From: Kalmusia sp. IMI 367209
Taxonomy: Eukaryota > Ascomycota > Dothideomycetes > Pleosporales > Didymosphaeriaceae
Length of the DNA stretch: 64,000 nucleotides
Assembly: GCA_027946365.1 (NCBI GenBank)
Contig: JAPEUQ010000006.1
Location: forward strand, 310,001 to 374,000
Direction of reading: 5' to 3'
The position numbers were made by a program, and so were the translations under genes. The notes under the pieces were generated by a model. The model made no database searches and was not told the DNA's origin. It saw nothing but the letters and a program-made list of their open reading frames with translations. Of the stretch, positions 33,778-45,108 are shown in pieces. Every line of letters starts with the position of its first letter. The stretch's first letter is position 1.

Positions 33778-35873
33778 CTACCACCTCCAAATCAGCCAGA
33801 AATACCAGGTAAAGACTAGCACCGCAAGTGTGCTTAAAGTCCTGCCTAACTCCGCCCAAAAGAGAGCTATGCCCTTCTTCCTCGCCGTTGTCCTCTTCGT
33901 ATTCACACTTCCCCAAGCTTTGGCCTGCGCTTGCTTTCTTTTCTCTTGGTCCCCGTTCTCTGAAGGCTCATAGTATCCGGCGTGCTGGACGAGTGGGTAT
34001 GAGTATTTAGAAGGTTGGGGATTGGAGTTTGTGGGGATGCCGTAACCGCCAACGGGCGAGACGCTGCGGGTGCGCGCTTGCGTGCTGCGGACTTGCAGGT
34101 GGGCGTGTTCGGAGGAAGAGGAGGAATTAGAGGAGTGCACAGCGTCGGAAGGGTTCTGGGCATGATCTTGAGAAGTAAGTGCGGCCTTTTCGTGTTCAGC
34201 AGAGGAGCTGCTCGTAGGGAGGAGGGTTGAGTCTGTGGGTTGTTGCGGTTTGATAACGCCAGATGTGACAAGTCCAGCTCGGATGGCAAGTATGAGGAGG
34301 GTTAGACCGAAGAGTACCGCGTACCGAATGAAGATACCGAGCTGGTCGGGCATCAGACACAGGTGCGTCTGGAGCGTGGATGAGGCATCTCCTGACAACG
34401 GATTACCACGTTTATCCACAGGATTCCACATGCTGACCATGACCATTCCGGGGTGTCGAACACCCATGGCCCATGACAGCGATTTGACCGTGATCTCTTT
34501 TATGCCACCACCGCCAGAAGTATATGCGCGGTGCAGAACCTCGCAATAGTCATGGTCATCGCCGGAGAACGCGTATCGGATATCGCCAACTTTGTCCGCA
34601 ATATCCACAGTAATCTCGCGGTGAAGTACGTTCTGATACTGGTACCCTCCGCTAACACTAATCGCATTCCTCTCGTCTTTCTCTAGCGGATCCTCACCTT
34701 TCCCTACTGGTGTCGGCGGGTATTTTTCTCTCATGGGTCCACAAGGCGTCCCTGGCATCCGAAACAACGGGACGTGGGTGAGCAATATCGTGGGAAAGTC
34801 GGTGACATCCTCATTCGAGTGTGGTAGCTCTGCCTTCGCTAGCTGATCGTGCTCCACAATCTTGTGCTCGAACCCAGGGTATGCGTGTAGTCCCTGCTGC
34901 GTTCTAAGCTCTCTCTGTACTAACCTCTTCTTCTGGTTCTTCGCATTATCCAGAAAGTCGATTGTAGGTTTCCAAAGATCCTTGGCCGTTTGTGGGTTCG
35001 GCTGCCCAAGCGCACTCAACGATACGCTGTCGATCGAGATGAATGTGTGATTGCCCACAATATCAATCCTATTGCCATCTCCGAAGTATGCATTGAATCG
35101 CTGGCGCACACTTGTCTGCACCCCCTGCGCGAAGCCCAAATCATGGTTTCCCGGCAGACTGCTTATGAGTTTGCGCCTAGGCTGGCCAGGACGTCCTTCC
35201 AGCCCTCCATCGCCCCAGTGATTGAAGAAAATGCCCCCGAAACGACGGTATTCGTTCATCCAAAAATCGTCGCCATATCTGCCAAACTGCTTGTCTGGGT
35301 TCTTCCTTGTGCGTGTTGACCACTCCCTCCCACCATCGAACAAATCACCCAGGAAGAAGACTGTGTCAGGGTATAGAACTTCTTGTATGCGCGAGTACGT
35401 TCGACGGAGGTACTGATCGGTATAACGGACAGTTAGGTCGTTCAGCAGCCACGGCCGGCCGGGGTAGGTATGCGGATCGACGAGCTGGGGGTCGGCGACG
35501 AAGACGAGCCTGTGGGGGTTTGCACCGCTTTCCTATAGCCCGTCAGCTGCTATAACATATCTTTGGAACTTCATATGAACTTGCGCACCCATTTCTCCCA
35601 ATTCTCCCAGCGGCATGCGTCAACGTGGTTCCGAATAGCGCTTCTTTCTCCCAAGTAAACCGCAACCCACCAAACCACGACTAGCACTCTCACCGCGCTC
35701 AGTAGCCGCCTGAAGCTCCAGTCACCTCTCCTTATACCAGACCACCTTTTGTCTAGCTCCGGCTTGACTCTATAGACCGTAAAAGCTCGCGCGACTCTCC
35801 AAGCCTGGTGGGCGAGGCTTTCCGGTTCGGAATATGCACCGACGGGCATGCCATAGTCGTCGTACGCGCTCAT
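33778..35873 (-). CDS. Cdc1/Ted1-type membrane metallophosphoesterase
   Basis: ER/Golgi membrane phosphoesterase of the family that removes ethanolamine phosphate from GPI anchors (Ted1, Cdc1). Exons on minus: 35873-35589 and 35532-33778 (56-bp intron), 679 aa. A first membrane segment lies at residues ~57-75 (LLSAVRVLVVVWWVAVYLG). Catalytic blocks are in order: VFVADPQLVD, FFLGDLFDGGREW, SLPGNHDLG, LLTHVPLF, and SGDDHDYCEV, which supply the bimetal ligands. Two more membrane segments follow: YAVLFGLTLLILAIRAGLV and, at the extreme end, LSTLAVLVFTWYFWLIW, with a Ser-rich cytosolic loop between. A longer upstream frame to 35927 starts with TTG, so ATG 35873 is chosen. Confidence 0.87.
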
Positions 35874-36230
35874 TGTATGTTGGGTGGAAGGTTGTTCTGT
35901 TGACGCAGCATTTTCTGGGTGGAACAAGTGGGGACGAGGTTGCGCGGCTGGTGACGGTGTAAAAATCTAAGCGCAAAGGGGTCTGCTATGTCTAGAGTTC
36001 CGCTTGCGTGGTGATTCCGGGGAAGCAGCATGATCAGCCACTAAGCGTTACACGAGATGCAGGGGCGCCGGCCCTCGGTCGCGCACGTGTCAATTCAGAT
36101 CACTCAAATGCAGTCATCATTTCGCGCATGCTGAGTTAGTTGAATAAATAGTCGTAGTTGTCATTCAGATGCTGCATTACACAAGCTAGAAGTACATGAG
36201 AATCGAAGTCTAACGCCCTTTTAACCCCCT
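35874..36230. other. Intergenic spacer
   Basis: Promoter of the Cdc1/Ted1-like gene and 3' flank of the fumarate reductase gene. No gene seen. Confidence 0.5.
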
Positions 36231-38344
36231 CTAGTACTCCAGTGTCACCTTCTGGCCCTTCACTCTTCCGATGACGATATCAGGCGCATATTTAGGAATG
36301 ACCTCGTCGTCGTGCAGCATCTCAAACTCCTCTGATGCGTCCTTGCCCATGTGGCTGAAAAGCGCCTGAGGACCACCAGGGTGCTCGTCAGTCCAGTTGG
36401 TCAGGTCCATGACAACACCCTTAACAGCGATCCATAGATCATCCTTCTTGTTGTGCTTTGCGACCTCCTCAAGTGAGTACTCCTTCTCAGGAACCTCAAA
36501 CTTCTTGGGCTCGTTGGGCTTCGATACCTTGCCGGGATCTTGTGAGTCGGCCCCGGACTTCAGCACCGGACCTGCCGATTCCTGCTTCTGTTGTGCGATC
36601 TTCGAGCCATCTGACGATGCAGATGCGCTGGTGCTAGCACCGTTGCCCCATTCAACTGACACCTTGCCCGGTTGTGATGGGTCAATGTGTAGTGAGATCT
36701 GGCCGAGACGAGAGACAGCTGAGCCGCCCGCGCTGTTTAGTGCTTTCTGGAAAAGATATCTGGATGCTGAATCACCTGCTACGCGGCCGTAGACAACACA
36801 ACCAAGCAAAGATGATCCACCGAGACGGTTGGCACCGTGGACACCACCCGCCAACTCACCGCAGACGAACAGGCCGTCGAAAGGCTTGCCCTCGCTGTTC
36901 AAGCACTCCGCTTGGTCGTTGATCTCGATACCACCCATGGTGAAGTGGAGCACCGGCTCCATGAGGGCAACGTGGAAGGTGTCGCTGATGTCGAAGGGCA
37001 CATTGTGAAAGTACTTCTTGCCCCAGGTATCCTTCTTCTCGCCCTTGGCAATGGCGTTGTAGCTTTGGAACTCCTCCTGGAGCTCCTTCTCGCTCACACC
37101 AATCTCCTTGGCCAGCTCCTTACCGCTCATCTTCTTCATCAGGCCACGGCCTGAATAATGCCTGGTGTGGAAGTCGAGAATGTTGGATGCCTTGGAGTTG
37201 AGGACCAATCGAATGGGCCACAAGTCCTTCTTCTTCTCTTCCCACATCATGCCTGAGACGTAGTCACGATGACCGAGGTCGTCGCAGAATCGCTTGCCCT
37301 TGCTGTTGAGAAGGATACCGCCCTCACCACGAAGAGCTGCTCATGTTAGCTGATGTTGCTGTTTTGTGGAGAGACTACGTACCTTCTGCGGCCAAGAACT
37401 TCGTCTTGGCTGTTGGGTCCTTAGGATCGACCAAACCGGTTGGGTGAACCTGGACCTTGTCCATATCAATGCCATTGGCACCGACCGACATGAGCATTTT
37501 GTGTCCGTCACCCGTGGCATGTGCGCCGTTGGTAGTGGAGAGATCGTAGGTGTCTGGCCTCCACTTCTTCAACAGAGATGTCTCAGTGAAGTCAGCGGCA
37601 TAGCCACCAGTCGCCAGTACGACTGGGCCATCGATCGACGTATCCTCGCCGTTGAAGGTATATGTGACACCAGTAGCGGTGTTGCCGTCCATGTTGATCT
37701 TCTTCACGTTCGCCTTCTTGATAAGTTGGACGCGCTCAGGCTCGGCCTCGGCGAGTTCCTCGAATCTTTGCATGAGGGCGTATGTGATGGCCATGCCGGG
37801 AAACTTGGCATCGTGGCCACGGTGTGTTCTGGGATGGGAGTGTCCACTATTTGATGTTAGTTTTCTGACGGTCTCTTCATGAAAAGATGCTCTACATACC
37901 CCAATCGCGAAACGAGAGTCAAATCGAGGTTGAAGACGTCCATGAGCCACTCGACGGCGGCGGCAGACTTGTAGGTCAGAACCTTGATTAGGTCTGGTCG
38001 CGCCTTGTCTCGCGCGGACTTGAGGGTATCGTCGTAGAACTGCTTGACGCTATCCGGGATCTTGTGGTCCACCTGTGTCCTGGTGAGGGCGCCGTTGATA
38101 CCCGAGGTGGCCTTGGTGGAGTTGCCTCCCATGAAGTCTGGCGCATGTGAGAAGGTGCTCCATGCAGATATATGGTTCGAGGCTCACTGTTCTTGTCGAG
38201 CAGCACCACATTGCCGCCGGACAGATAGATGGTGTGAGCAGCGCTCAGGCCGGACACTGTTGCGTGTTAGCAGCCGGATCGCGGTAGCCCACGCGGTAGA
38301 ATGCGCTTACAGCCAGCACCGACAACAATGACCCTTTGCGACAT
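36231..38344 (-). CDS. FAD-dependent fumarate reductase (Osm1/Frd1 type) fused to a cytochrome b5 domain
   Basis: Soluble flavoprotein reducing fumarate to succinate, re-oxidising FADH2 or NADH under low oxygen. Exons on minus: 38344-38311, 38256-38188, 38137-37900, 37846-37383, 37336-36231; introns 46-54 bp; 636 aa. The N-terminus begins with the dinucleotide fold VIVVGAGLSGLSAAH with no signal peptide. Next come FMGGNSTKATSGING, the substrate-site block HPTGLVDPKD, LRGEGGILLNSKGKRF, and the flavin-site end ELAGGVHGANRLGGSSLLGC. Residues ~555-636 are a cytochrome b5 domain: YSLEEVAKHNKKDDLWIAVK, haem ligand motif DEHPGGPQAL, and a second His in EMLHDDEVI. Yeast Osm1/Frd1 lack this haem domain, which suggests a built-in electron donor. 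Confidence 0.92.
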
Positions 38345-39599
38345 GATGGGTGGTGCTATGTCGAGGAGATAATGCGGAGGAGTTGATAGCGTGGAGAAGC
38401 GGGAGAAAAAGCGCGGAGTCTGGGTCTTTGTATGGGCAGTGATGACGGCCTCTATGCACTCCGCTCGGCCTCAAACTAGTCGTGAGATGGAATTGCCTCG
38501 GCTCTACTTGCGGACTAGCGCTGTCACACGACGAATCACCCTGCGCCTGTTTGTACGCTGCCTATGATGGACCACTTTGCGCTGCTGCGCACCGGACATC
38601 TTATAAACCAAGCGCGGCGGCATGGCACATGTGAAGCCGCCAGTGCTGTCATGTGGGCAAACACCGACGCACGCTGGGGTGCCGAATTAGCCCTCTGGTC
38701 ACTCGTCGCCGCTGACCTCGGAAGGAACGCCGAGAATCTGGGGCAAGCCATGCGCCAGCTTTTGAGGTGCCCGCGGGAGTGCTTCTAGCATGTGAATGTT
38801 GGTCAGACGCCATATCAGACATCGCCGGCCCCGACGCCAGCATCGTCTCGCAGTCCTCGATCTCGCCGCATTTCACCATGATTTTTCATGTTGACATTCC
38901 CAGAGTAACGAGAGCTTCCACGCAGTGTTCCAGGCTTAGCAACTATCCCCGCTCTGCGCCACGTTAGCCTTCAAACGCCGCGGCGAATGCTCCGAGCTCG
39001 CCTCCGACGGCGACGACAGCGGGCACAATTGCCATTTTCTAGACAATTCAAGCAATACACGTTCGGGTGGCTGGGGAACGCTCGCAGAACGCTTTTGAAC
39101 AGCCACTCGTATTATGATTATATAGAAAACTTCTACTTGTTGAATACATTCTTGACAATGACGCTACGCGATACATTCTGTCCCTCGCGGTAGTCGGGCC
39201 ATCTCCGGCCGAGCCTTGAGCCGTGGCTGTGGGGAATCAGACCATCCAACATCTTGCCTGACAACTTTTTGCTGGACACCGACTTTGCTACCCGAGTCCG
39301 ACTACTGCGGTACGGTACATTGGTAGAAGTTGGTGATCTGGCAAGGTCAGGCCGTTCTGCAAATGCAAGTGTAACACCATCGGGAAGTGACGCACATCCA
39401 GGGACCTGAGTAGAATGTCTAGTCTCCAATTCATATCCTGCCTCTTGTATCTCAAAACAGTAACTTATCATCCTACAACAGCATTGGACCTAGTAATGTG
39501 TCTTCCATGACCCGTTCCAACTTAAACTTCAAACATAGACTCCACATTCCATATGCAACGCTTAGATGCCCATCCAGACTCGATTTCTCAACTATGCCC
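38345..39599. other. Intergenic region
   Basis: Promoter of the fumarate reductase gene and 3' flank of the copper transporter gene. A minus frame at 39133-39471 and plus frames near 38564-38967 show no domain and no splice partners; I do not call them. Confidence 0.5.
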
Positions 39600-40339
39600 T
39601 CAATGGCACGCAGCCGTCTTCGTAGGCGGCGACCCGCTAAATAGTAGATACCCAACAAACGCTCCGACCGCGACAGCCAGCATTACCCAGCCATTGTACG
39701 TCATAAACAGCAGCCTTCAATGAATCAGCTTCTCGAATCTCGCCGTGTGAAGAGATCGTACACTCACATGATGAAGAACGAGTAAAACACCTGCACAGCA
39801 TACAGCACCGCCTTGATCACCTTGGTCTGCTTCTCGCTCCCCGCTCTCCCCACATATCTCCCTGGCCAAAGCAATGAGCTCGATTCATCCGCATCATCGT
39901 CTGCGCGCACGGCGTCCATCTCAGCGTCCGTTCATCAAACGCAAACAAACATTGAGAAAGTAGGGATCCGCCTGAGTAACGAGAGTAGCACTTACTCGAC
40001 AAGTCGTCCCCGCTGCTGCGCACCTCTGTTATCCTTTTTGCATGCGCGTCGTATCGCCTTGAGGCCTCGCGTACGGCCTCGTAGCCTGCGGTGAGTAGGA
40101 CGATGGCGAGGAGCGATAGGAGCAGCGTTCCCGTGCCGCTGATATGCCAGCCTTTGAACACAATGCATAGGTCGGTTGTGTCCCATGTGAACAGCATCTG
40201 ATCAATTTAAGGTTAGCATCGTGGTAGGAATAAGACGAGAAGGCGGTCGTACGTTCATGTTGCACTGAGGGCTCATGCCAGGCATGTTGTGCCCTTCGTG
40301 GCCGCCGTGTTCACCGTGGTTCATGTGCGAGTGATCCAT
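39600..40339 (-). CDS. Ctr-family copper transporter
   Basis: Trimeric Cu(I) channel of the plasma or vacuolar membrane. Exons on minus: 40339-40253, 40197-40024, 39919-39768, 39714-39600 (introns 55, 104, 53 bp); 175 aa, typical of small Ctr proteins. The N-terminus is Met/His-rich (MDHSHMNHGEHGGHEGHNMP), the copper-collecting region. TM1 is GTGTLLLSLLAIVLLTAGYEA; TM2 carries the selectivity motif MxxxM (MLLFM) created across the third junction; TM3 has the packing motif GxxxG (GAFVG). A donor at gtaagt 39993 (minus) would put the following exon out of frame, so donor gtgcgc at 40023 is used. Divergent from the BNA1 gene, 293 bp apart. Confidence 0.88.
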
Positions 40340-40632
40340 TCGAAAGCGTATATTGGTAGGAGAAGGAGAGTTGGAAAGATCGGAGAGAGGATAGACGGCA
40401 CGGAGGCTGTTGCGCGTGTTGTTGGAGCGTCTCAGGTCTCGGATCAGGCTAGTCTGGGGCGTCGAGCTCGCCGCGGGGTTTCAAGTCTCACGTGGCGGGG
40501 AGCTTCCCACGGTTCGTAGCGGCCGCGCTCCGGGTCTTCCAGCTTACACTTTTACAAATCGACAGATAATCGCTATAAAATTCTGTATCTTCTTCGTTCT
40601 AGCTTTGAGATGTAATTCAGTATCTGGAAAAG
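40340..40632. promoter_or_regulatory. Shared divergent promoter region, Ctr transporter and 3-hydroxyanthranilate dioxygenase
   Basis: 293 bp between the two ATGs. I looked for the copper-response core tttgctc on both strands and did not find it. A GATAA-type core occurs near 40565 on plus; on its own this is weak. Confidence 0.5.
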
Positions 40633-41314
40633 ATGCAAGCCCTTCGTCCGACCTTCCAGCTCCTCCGAGCGCATCGAGCTCTCGCGCGGACTCCCGCATC
40701 CACACCACAGCGCTTCTTCTCGCATACATCACCAATCCGAATACTAGCGAGTCCTATAAATATTCCGAAATGGTAATTGGCGCCTCTTTCCACCTGTTGC
40801 ACGCAGCGAACCAACCAACCACAGGGTCTCCGAAAACTCCCATATGCTCCAACCCCCCGTAAACAACTACTGCGTCTACAACGATAACGTCACGGTGATG
40901 ATCGTCGGTGGTCCCAACGCCCGCGCCGATTACCACATCAATGAGACCGCGGAATGGTTCTACCAGCACAAGGGCAGCATGCTCCTCAAGATTATTGACG
41001 ACGGTCAGTTCCGCGACATCCACATCAACGAGGGCGACATGTTCCTGCTACCGCCAAATACTCCGCATAATCCCGTCAGATTTGCAAATACGGTGGGTAT
41101 CGTGTTGGAGCAGGAGAGGCCGAAGGAGAGCGTAGACAGGCTGAGGTGGTATTGTCAGGATTGCGCAGAGATGGTGCATGAGGCGAGTTTCCATTGCATG
41201 GATTTGGGAACGCAGATCAAGGAGGCAGTGGAGAATTTCAAGGCGGACAAAGAGGCGAGGACGTGTAAGAATTGTGGTGCATTGTGCGATACCGCACATA
41301 AGCCCAAGTCGTGA
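40633..41314 (+). CDS. BNA1: 3-hydroxyanthranilate 3,4-dioxygenase with a presequence-like N-terminus
   Basis: Kynurenine pathway enzyme that opens the ring of 3-hydroxyanthranilate on the way to quinolinate and NAD. Exons 40633-40772 and 40825-41314 (52-bp intron), 209 aa. Cupin Fe(II) ligands are His84 and Glu90 (YHINETAEWF) and His128 (LPPNTPHNPVR); their 6- and 38-residue spacings match the family. The C-terminal rubredoxin-like site has WYCQDCAEM and TCKNCGALC. The core normally begins near INIPKWVSENSH; here ~42 residues precede it, rich in Arg and Ala with no acidic residue (MQALRPTFQLLRAHRALART, then PQRFFSHTSP), which looks like a mitochondrial presequence. No ATG lies closer to the core upstream of the intron. 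Confidence 0.92.
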
Positions 41315-41376
41315 GACATGGGAAAGTGATGAGATGTAAATTACTTGTACAATGAGGTTGAGGGAAACGATGGCCG

Positions 41377-43577
41377 TTATAGGCCTTTCCACATCATCTT
41401 GGAGATGTGATCGGTCTTCTTTCTACTAGGCTTGACGAGACCAAGAAACTTAAGTTCGGCGAGAGCGCGTTGGAATAGAGCCCTAGGTGTTATTAGTGAT
41501 GCGCGATGTTTTTTTTTCGTAATCGGATAACATACATAGCCTGCGATTCGTCTTCTTCGTCATCTTTTCCAACTATTGCGTTGAACGCTGACCATAAATC
41601 GCTAACATTGATTAAAGTGCCTGACTCCAGATACATCTGATACAGGATAGCAGTCGCGGGCTGAGTCGCTGACAGTGCCGTCTCTCCATCCTGCACGACG
41701 CCGCAGCATTCGCAACCTAAGTAGTCGTGGGGCGTAGCAAGAGCGCGCTCAATAGCCAAGCGGGGCTTGGGCTGAAAGACTTCTGTGTGTGGCGACTTGA
41801 GGTCGTATACTAGGATTTCGTATAAGAACAACGTTCGCGGATCAATGAATGTTGACGTGAAGTACTCATCCAGTTGTTCATGGAGCTTCGCTACTATCTC
41901 TGAATAGGCTCTGTCTTGTTCGGAAAGGGCAGCTTTGTGTTTGCTCAGAAGAACCTTCTGGGCCACAATCGTGGTTCTAACACTCTCATTCCGCACATCA
42001 TCTTGGCTTCTTAGAGGTCCTGAGCTTCCGTTCTCTTGTATGAGTGTTTCTAGATCCTGTTGTATGGTCTTCAAGTCAATATGGATTTCGTCTCCAACTA
42101 GGTCTTTCAAAGAGTCAATAAGGAGCTTAAGCTTGTCGGATGGTGTTTTCTTGAGAGCAAGCATTGTCTCGCGGAGAAGTGGCGAGCCTAACAACTCGCC
42201 TGATGCTGCCCGGGTCCATATCGAGGAGAGTCGAACCTTTGGTGTCATTCCAAGTGATTCTCGTATGCATGCCAACACGATAGTAGCTTGATCCAATGAA
42301 GACAAAGCATCTCGCCCAGAGGCAACATGATCAGTAATACTAGCATAGAGAAACCGATCAGAATCGAGCAGCTTTCGAATGTCTTTTGAGTAGCCATCTT
42401 CAAGCTTCTTTTCTATCCACCTAGACATTGTCAGTCTCGCTGTGACATGTCAGAACAGGTTCTTACCTTCTAAAAGATGGCAGATTCCGCACGGCTGCAA
42501 AAGCATCAGAAGAGTATTCTTCAAATTGCGAATTCGATTTGAGAAAAATGGTTGCGTAGTTGGCGTACACATGAGACATGTAGGCATATTTCAAACTTTC
42601 CACGAAGTCTTGTACACTCTGGACGTGGTCTTTTTGCCTTTCGAGAATGCGCCGAGTGAGCATAGGCCCCATTCGCAGTCCTAAATTAGGATTCGCCACG
42701 GTCACGCTAAACAACTTCTCGAGAATTTCATCTGACTGGGTGACATCGAACTGTTGACCTTCTAGATAGCGTAATGTTTTCCCGGAAAGTCTGTCTTCGA
42801 AGCTCTCCGCAGAGGTAGCAATGCCGAAGAGGAGAACGAAAGGTATACGATCAAGCCAGGAACTGCGACGGTCAGATCGTCACTCAAAATCGGCAGAATG
42901 AACTCACTAGAAAAGATCGACTATTTCAACCAGTAGCCCAGTATCAAATGCTTCGCTGTCCTGTATTGCTACGATGACACTTTTGACTTGGTTCTTCCTC
43001 CGCCATTCTTGCACATGGCCAAGATCAAAATCAAGGAGTTTCGGTCCTCGTCTCGATAAATTCAAAGGACGCCCAACATCGTCATCATCTTCGTCCTCTT
43101 CGACGCGCGAGGTGGTCTTTTTGATGAGACTTTTAAGGAATGTCTTAAGATTAGGGCTGTCCCCGGACGTGAGCACAACATAAGAGCTACTAGTCTCATC
43201 CTTTATCCTTCTCCCAAGCCTCTCAAAAAAGGGTCCATGAGATGCAATGCTGGGCCCTGCTACGATGAGTCCGGCCGGGATCGACGCCTGGGGCTCATTT
43301 TGCGAGCTCGCATTGGCGGCTACAAACTTGACAATCTTTTCCTGCGTCGCGCCATCTGCTTCTTCCAGCGTGGTCTACTACTGATCAGTAATTTTTCGCG
43401 AACTTTCTGGAGATTATCTACCTGTATGTGCTGTTCTTGTTCAGACCAGATGTTGCGATATATAGCCAGGCGCTCGTCGAGGTGCGCTTGGGGATTGAAA
43501 TCACTGGTCCGCTGGCGCTTCGACGGACGCTCTTCGACCTCCGGAGGTGTGTATATGTAGCACCTTTCGTGCTCCAT
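41377..43577 (-). CDS. ORC3: Origin recognition complex subunit 3
   Basis: Subunit of the six-protein complex that marks replication origins in the nucleus. Five exons on minus: 43577-43422, 43374-42908, 42862-42467, 42420-41536, 41482-41377; introns 45-53 bp; 669 aa. Family landmarks: the N-terminal nuclear region with RPSKRQRTS, then LIVAGPSIASHGPFFERL, SYVVLTSGDSPNLKTFLKSL, SWLDRIPFVLLFGIATSAES (built across a junction), NLGLRMGPMLTRR and the insert-rich C-terminal half ending LKFLGLVKPSRKKTDHISKM. The motif IPFVLLFGIATS and general organisation match Orc3 (latheo). Acceptor of intron 1 is the third of three close tag/cag sites; the others give immediate stops. Convergent with BNA1, stops 62 bp apart. 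Confidence 0.88.
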
Positions 43578-44125
43578 TATTTTTGTGGGCTGACAGCGCT
43601 GCGATAGGCCTGCAGATGGATGTGTAAATTGCTAAAGGAGAAGCTGCGTTCGCGGGTCTCAGACAGCGCGCTAGCACGGGACCTCGCGTTTCGCGTTTCG
43701 CGTGGCGCTAGAACGTGGATCACTTCAACGTCTCTTTCACTTCTTGAACGTGTCAGTGAATGCTCAGTGGGGATGTGCATGTTATTTGATAAGTCACGCG
43801 AGAAGTTTGTGAGATGGAATTTACTTGTAACACTAAAGTTATCCTTTTAGGCTTGGCAGAGCTGCGAAAAGTGTACTTAGCCTTGCCTTGTCTCTATTTG
43901 GCTGCACACATTAATCCTGATATCCCATGGCTTCATTGCCGATATAAGGTCAGTATGCACACCTCATGGATAGTTTGAATCAAAAGACGTCTAATCTAGT
44001 TCTATGCCAGGTGCGATGCTCACATGCCATCTACTGCGTAGAGAACTTAGTTCGTGCAGGGGGTCGGCACGATATATCAGTATCGTAGGAGATGGTATAG
44101 TTCTAAGGTGAAACACCAAATACGT
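43578..44125. other. Intergenic region, ORC3 promoter and 3' flank of the G-patch gene
   Basis: No gene seen. Contains a short local repeat gcgtttcgcgtttcgcgt (43686-43703), just upstream of the ORC3 start on the minus strand, resembling an MCB-like acgcg/cgcgt context; functional meaning is inference. Confidence 0.45.
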
Positions 44126-45108
44126 TCAGTCGTGGTTCTCTTCAGTAATGCCTGGACAACCTTCCATAGTCGTATCAGGGTACTGGTAACCGCAGTATAG
44201 GCAATATCTGTACTTCTCTCTAAGGAAGACGAGTACCTTCTCCAAACGTTCGACCACTGGTAAGGCATCAAATTCGGCAAGCTCTGGATCTTCATCCTCG
44301 AGTTCGTTCTCGAGTGACGTATAAAACGGTGCCGCATCACGACCAAAAGCAACCTTAGAATCATTATCCTCTTCTTCATCGTCTTTCGCCAAGGTCGGCA
44401 GCCGAGATGCAAGGCTGTTGTCTAATTCTCTTTTCTGCTGCCGGTCCCGCTGGTTTTCTGCTCGACGCCGGGCACGTATGCGCCAAAGTACGTTGATGTC
44501 CTTGAGAGGCTTCTCTTCTTTTGAGGGGCCATTTGTCTCCTCTGCCTCTTGCTCGGACAAGCGCTCGGCGGTCCTCTGCGCACTGTCCAGATCTCTTTCA
44601 ATCTTCTTCTCCTTTTGTTGCTTTTTCCGATCTTCAAGGTAGTCGCCCTCTTCTTCCTTTGACCGCTTTGCCGCTCGGTCGGCCTCCTCCCACATCTCTC
44701 TCAACTTGCGTTTCTTCTCAGACTCGAGACCAATCCCAACCCTGTCCTCCTTAACATTCACCTGTATGGGCTCCTTTCGCGCGTTCTCGGATTTGCCTAG
44801 TGCGTCGCCCTGTCTGAAGCCGAACTTAGCCATCATTTTGAAGCCCTTGTTGGTCTCTGGTAGCGCAGTAGCCAGCGATGCCTCTCGTGTCGCCAGTGCT
44901 TCCGCCTCGCGCTCGGCTTTGGACTTCTGACGGGCTCTTGCTTCACCCTATGCGCAATGTTAGCTCAGATAATTATGGAATGGGTGGTGGGTCGTACTTC
45001 TTTGCGCTTGCGCGCGGCGCGCTGGAGGGAGGTTTCATGCACGAGGTTCTTAGGCGCATCGTCAAACGTCATAGTCATATAGTCATCTTCCTCGTCTGAA
45101 TGCGCCAT
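44126..45108 (-). CDS. G-patch domain protein, GPATCH11-like (DUF4187)
   Basis: RNA-associated nuclear protein; the human homologue GPATCH11/CCDC75 is linked to spliceosome and kinetochore fractions, and its fungal function is unknown. Exons on minus: 45108-44998 and 44947-44126 (50-bp intron), 310 aa. N-terminal acidic start (MAHSDEEDDYMTMTFDDAPK), then the G-patch (KGFKMMAKFGFRQGDALGKS ... VGIGLE). A long charged helical middle follows (KRSKEEEGDYLEDRKKQQKE), and the C-terminal DUF4187 block is VLVFLREKYRYCLYCGYQY with the Cys pair CLYC and ending PGITEENHD. The combination G-patch plus DUF4187 is specific. Confidence 0.88.

Noticed and set aside
35874..35927. Longer N-terminus for the Cdc1/Ted1-like protein
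   Set aside because: The upstream frame begins with TTG, not ATG, and adds no conserved residues.
39133..39471. 112-codon minus frame between the fumarate reductase and Ctr genes
   Set aside because: No recognisable domain, no good splice sites, and composition similar to spacer.
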